A stretch of DNA of 64,000 bases from Beduinella massiliensis (GTDB lineage: Bacteria > Bacillota > Clostridia > Christensenellales > Aristaeellaceae). Position numbers and translations under genes: made by a program. How positions within the stretch are numbered: the first letter of the stretch is position 1; each line of letters opens with the position of its first letter. The stretch is from assembly GCF_900199405.1 (NCBI RefSeq), contig NZ_LT963430.1:1953605-2017604 (forward strand), in the 5' to 3' direction. This document shows, piece by piece, positions 61,298-64,000 of this stretch. The notes beneath the pieces are model-generated. The model was not told the origin of the DNA and made no database searches. It saw nothing but the letters and a program-made list of their open reading frames with translations.

Positions 61298-61729
61298 ATG
61301 GAAAAGATCGACCTGTATTCGTACCGCTGCGGAGTTATAGACTGTTTCAACGAGATGGTGCACGCGGGCCTCAAACCGCTGGCGCTTGCCCATCCGTGTG
61401 ACACGCCGCAGGAGCGGGATCGGTATCTGTCATTCTGCGATCAGATTTGTGCCCAATACGGCACAAGGTACGTCGTGGAGGACGACCCGCTTTTGAGCGA
61501 CCTGTTTCCCGTTTCGATGAATCGGGGGAAATATGGCATTCTCTTTTACCGGGAAGATGCGGTGCTTTTGGCTTACCGGCGCATTAAGGCGGACAAGCGC
61601 GCGCTTTTGGATGACGGAGCCTACGCGGGCAAGGCGCGCCGGGAAATCGCCCTGCGCTTCGGTGCTCTGCTCGCCTATCCGCCGCAGGACTGCGAGCGGC
61701 TGATTGCTCAAAACGACGAAAAGGAATAA
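61298..61729 (+). CDS. Hypothetical protein downstream of queH
   Basis: 143 residues from the ATG at 61298 (AAGGGGTGAGAGAC upstream). It is alpha/beta with EKIDLYSYRCGVIDCFNEMVHAGLK at the start and a YGILFYREDAVLLAYRRIKADKR segment in the middle. I do not recognise the family. The 5-bp gap to queH suggests one transcript. No signal peptide or membrane segment is seen. Confidence 0.7.
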   Translation: MEKIDLYSYRCGVIDCFNEMVHAGLKPLALAHPCDTPQERDRYLSFCDQICAQYGTRYVVEDDPLLSDLFPVSMNRGKYGILFYREDAVLLAYRRIKADKRALLDDGAYAGKARREIALRFGALLAYPPQDCERLIAQNDEKE

Positions 61730-61805
61730 AAATCGCCGTGCAGGCAGCGGCAGAAATAGAAAGAAGAAGCGCGGGCATACGAAGCCTGCAAGAGGAAAGT
61801 CTGAC

Positions 61806-63191
61806 ATGAACCATGCGAAGAAAGACACGAAACGCACACTCAACCTGGGAGAAGGCAGCATCGGAAAGCTCATGCTGCGTCTGGCGCTTCCGGCGATCAT
61901 GGCGCAGGTCATCAACGTTCTTTACAACCTGGTCGATCGTATCTACATTGGAAACATTCCGGGCGTCGGCAGCGCGGCGCTGACGGGTGTGGGCGTGACC
62001 TTTCCGGTCATCATGATCATCTCTGCGTTCAGCGCTTTTGTGGGCTTCGGCGGCGCGCCGCTGGCCTCCATCAAACTGGGCGAAGGCGACCGTGAGGGCG
62101 CTGAAAGCATTCTGGGGACGGGCGTGGTGATGCTGCTCGTGCTCTCCGCCTTGCTCATGGCCTTTTTCTTCGCCTTCATGCGCCCGCTTCTGATCGCGTT
62201 TGCCGCCAGCGAGCAAACCATCGGCTACGCACAGGATTACCTTACGATCTATCTGTACGGCACGCTGTTCGTGCAACTGGCGCTCGGTCTCAATCCCTTT
62301 ATCAGCGCGCAGGGGTATGCCGCGACGGCCATGCTTTCGGTCATGATCGGCGCGGTGCTCAATATCGTGCTGGACCCGTTGCTCATCTTCGGACTCGGCA
62401 TGGGCGTAAAGGGCGCGGCGCTGGCGACGGTGATCTCCCAAGCTGCCTCCTGCCTATGGGTGACGATGTTTCTCGCAAGCGCGAAGAGCCAGATTCGCAT
62501 TCGTCCCACAAAGCTTCGACCTGATTTGCGGCGCGTCGCGGCCATCGCCTCGCTGGGCGTTTCGCCTTTCATCATGCAGTCCACAGAGAGCCTGGTACAG
62601 ATCACGCTTAACCGCGGCATGCTGCAATACGGCGGCGACCTGTACGTAGGCACGATGACGATCATCATCAGCGTGTGCCAGCTCTTTTCTACGCCTGTAA
62701 GCGGCTACACGAACGGCATGCAGCCGCTCATGAGCTTTAATTACGGCGCCTGCAAGATGGATCGCGTGCGCCGCACGTTCAAGCTGCTGCTCGTAAGCAC
62801 CCTGTGCATTACCCACGCGGCGACGCTACTCACCATCTGCTTTCCGCGCGCATTCATACGCATGTTTACCTCTGACCCGCAGTTGATCGAACTGACGGTG
62901 CGCGGTATGCGCATCTATATGCTGGGAATCGGTATCTTCGGCATTCAGAATGCCTGTCAGGCTGCCTTCCTTTCGCTCGGACAGGCGCGCGTCTCGCTGT
63001 TTTTGGCGGTGCTGCGCAAGATCATCCTGCTGATTCCGTTGGCGATGATCCTGCCGCGCTTCATGGGAGTGACCGGCGTTTACACTGCGGAACCGATTGC
63101 GGACACGCTTTCCGCGATCACGGCAGGCGCGCTCTTTTACATCAATTTTCCGCGTATCCTGAATCGAAGAATGGAACAGAAGAATATGTAA
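61806..63191 (+). CDS. MATE-family efflux transporter
   Basis: 461 residues from the ATG at 61806 (AGAGGAAAGTCTGAC upstream). Twelve hydrophobic segments in two similar halves, opening with GKLMLRLALPAIMAQVINVLYN and containing VGTMTIIISVCQLFSTP in the second half, place it in the MATE family (DinF/MepA-like branch). It would export cationic drugs or metabolites using sodium or proton gradients. It precedes a membrane-fusion protein, suggesting a general efflux region. Confidence 0.93.
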   Translation: MNHAKKDTKRTLNLGEGSIGKLMLRLALPAIMAQVINVLYNLVDRIYIGNIPGVGSAALTGVGVTFPVIMIISAFSAFVGFGGAPLASIKLGEGDREGAESILGTGVVMLLVLSALLMAFFFAFMRPLLIAFAASEQTIGYAQDYLTIYLYGTLFVQLALGLNPFISAQGYAATAMLSVMIGAVLNIVLDPLLIFGLGMGVKGAALATVISQAASCLWVTMFLASAKSQIRIRPTKLRPDLRRVAAIASLGVSPFIMQSTESLVQITLNRGMLQYGGDLYVGTMTIIISVCQLFSTPVSGYTNGMQPLMSFNYGACKMDRVRRTFKLLLVSTLCITHAATLLTICFPRAFIRMFTSDPQLIELTVRGMRIYMLGIGIFGIQNACQAAFLSLGQARVSLFLAVLRKIILLIPLAMILPRFMGVTGVYTAEPIADTLSAITAGALFYINFPRILNRRMEQKNM

Positions 63192-63364
63192 ATGGCGGAT
63201 GGCCGCGAAACGCGAGGACGTCGTTTTTCAAACGAGGGACGCCCAGCGTTTCGTGGACATCCGTTTTATGCGCGCTTCGCGCTTCCATTTCTTAAAGGGG
63301 ACGCATTGGGATAATCGCCGCCCGCGACGGCAGAATAAAACTGCGATGCGGGAGGATGATGGAT
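63192..63364. other. Intergenic region between MATE and membrane-fusion genes
   Basis: About 170 bp with a few short GC-rich inverted repeats (such as GCGCG..CGCGC near 63269) but no clear terminator T run or promoter. Nothing more can be supported. Confidence 0.4.
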
Positions 63365-64000
63365 ATGCATAAGGAATGGTTGACGCGCGGGGTGCTCGCC
63401 CTGACGGCGTGCGCGGTGCTGGGGATGCTCTTTTGGCCACGAGAGCAGGCGGTACGGGTGAAGACGGCGACCATCGAGCGGCGGACGATCGAGGATTGCG
63501 TCATGGGCAGCGGCGTTATCGGGCGAAGGGATACGAGCATGATCGCAAGCCAGACGGGCGGCCGTGTGGCGCAGGTGTATGTCGGCGCCGGCGAATGGGT
63601 CAAGGAAGGGCAGGCGCTCCTGCGACTGGATACGTCCCTGCTGGAAACCTCGCTGATGCAGGCGGTTCGCCGGGTGGAGAGCGCGAGCGTGGAGACGTTC
63701 GGAAACAGCACGGCCGATTCGCTGGTCAACGCGCAGCAGGCGACGATGCAGGACGAGGTGGAAACGCTCTGCGCGCAGGTGGCCGCGCAGACGCTGCGCG
63801 CGCAACAGGACGGGCAGGTGCTCTACACGCACGTGAAGAGCGGGGAGGTACTGCTCGCGGGCAGTCCGGCGCTCACGCTCGCGGGGGCGGAGCAGAGCGT
63901 CTCGATGCAGGTGGGCGAGCGAGACGCGGCGCGTCTTGAAACGGGGCTGCCCGCTCGGCTATTGCGCGACGAAAAGGTGATTGGCACGGGGCGCGTCACC
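63365..64000 (+). CDS. Membrane-fusion (HlyD/MacA-type) efflux adaptor, 3' truncated
   Basis: 212 residues are visible before the window edge. The ATG at 63365 has GGGAGG 9 nt upstream. One N-terminal transmembrane helix (residues about 7-24, GVLALTACAVLGMLF) is followed by a lipoyl-like half-domain (GRVAQVYVGAGEWVKEGQALLRLD) and, after a short helical part, the second half (DGQVLYTHVKSGEVLLAGSPALTLAG). The helical hairpin between is short. It probably partners with an ABC permease/ATPase encoded beyond the edge. Confidence 0.85.
   Translation, partial: MHKEWLTRGVLALTACAVLGMLFWPREQAVRVKTATIERRTIEDCVMGSGVIGRRDTSMIASQTGGRVAQVYVGAGEWVKEGQALLRLDTSLLETSLMQAVRRVESASVETFGNSTADSLVNAQQATMQDEVETLCAQVAAQTLRAQQDGQVLYTHVKSGEVLLAGSPALTLAGAEQSVSMQVGERDAARLETGLPARLLRDEKVIGTGRVT

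Noticed and set aside
1-64000. Long minus-strand ORFs opposite phage and rml genes
   Set aside because: They are antisense shadows of GC-rich coding sequence without ribosome sites or recognisable domains.

Overview
The window looks like a moderately GC-rich member of the Clostridia (Firmicutes), probably an uncultured gut lineage. Pointers are strong AGGAGG ribosome sites, ATG/GTG/TTG starts, tightly overlapping operons, an HK97-type Firmicutes siphophage, HicAB, IS3 and IS481-like elements, QueH and a MATE exporter. No rRNA gene or CRISPR array is present, so the genus cannot be fixed.

Region 1 (1-24.5 kb) is the right part of a prophage. In order it holds small early/middle genes, an HNH nuclease, terminase small and large subunits, portal, protease, capsid, head-tail connectors, tail tube, a frameshifted tail-assembly chaperone, an inverted HicAB cassette, tape measure, distal tail, baseplate and fibre genes, endolysin and holin. 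Behind the lysis genes come low-GC cargo genes (a DUF6978-like gene plus a DUF1828/DUF1829 gene). A tRNA-Pro-like 3' half at 24485-24528 probably marks the right attachment site.

Region 2 (24.5-29.3 kb) is a mobile-element scar zone. It has a cluster of imperfect palindromes, an IS3-family element, a decayed large serine recombinase and an intact tyrosine recombinase. Right after the tyrosine recombinase, a 265-bp segment bounded by 12-bp inverted repeats carries a near-consensus promoter that now points away from the genes downstream. This has the form of an invertible promoter (phase switch) in the OFF state.

Region 3 (29.3-58.9 kb) is a surface-glycan locus. It runs from a helicase with four helicase-associated repeats through a glycosyltransferase, a Wzm/Wzt-type exporter, rmlA/rmlC/rmlB, a deleted rmlD, more glycosyltransferases and a sugar aminotransferase. 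It then continues into a compact lower-GC operon: NeuD/PglD-like acyltransferase, two FabG-like reductases, KAS III, FabD, metallo-hydrolase, two acyl carrier proteins, an AMP-forming ligase, a GNAT, LuxE- and LuxC-like acyl-reduction enzymes, an LDH/MDH-family dehydrogenase with Arg at the specificity position, a split transketolase and a carboxyl transferase. Together these could make an unusual acyl or branched group and attach it to an amino sugar. The KAS III/ACP/reductase/aminotransferase part resembles known viosamine-type pathways; the LuxCE/transketolase/dehydrogenase part does not match any pathway I know.

Region 4 (58.9-64 kb) is ordinary chromosome: a small conserved gene, an IS481-like element flanked by 25-bp direct repeats, queH, a hypothetical gene, a MATE transporter and the start of a membrane-fusion protein cut by the window edge.
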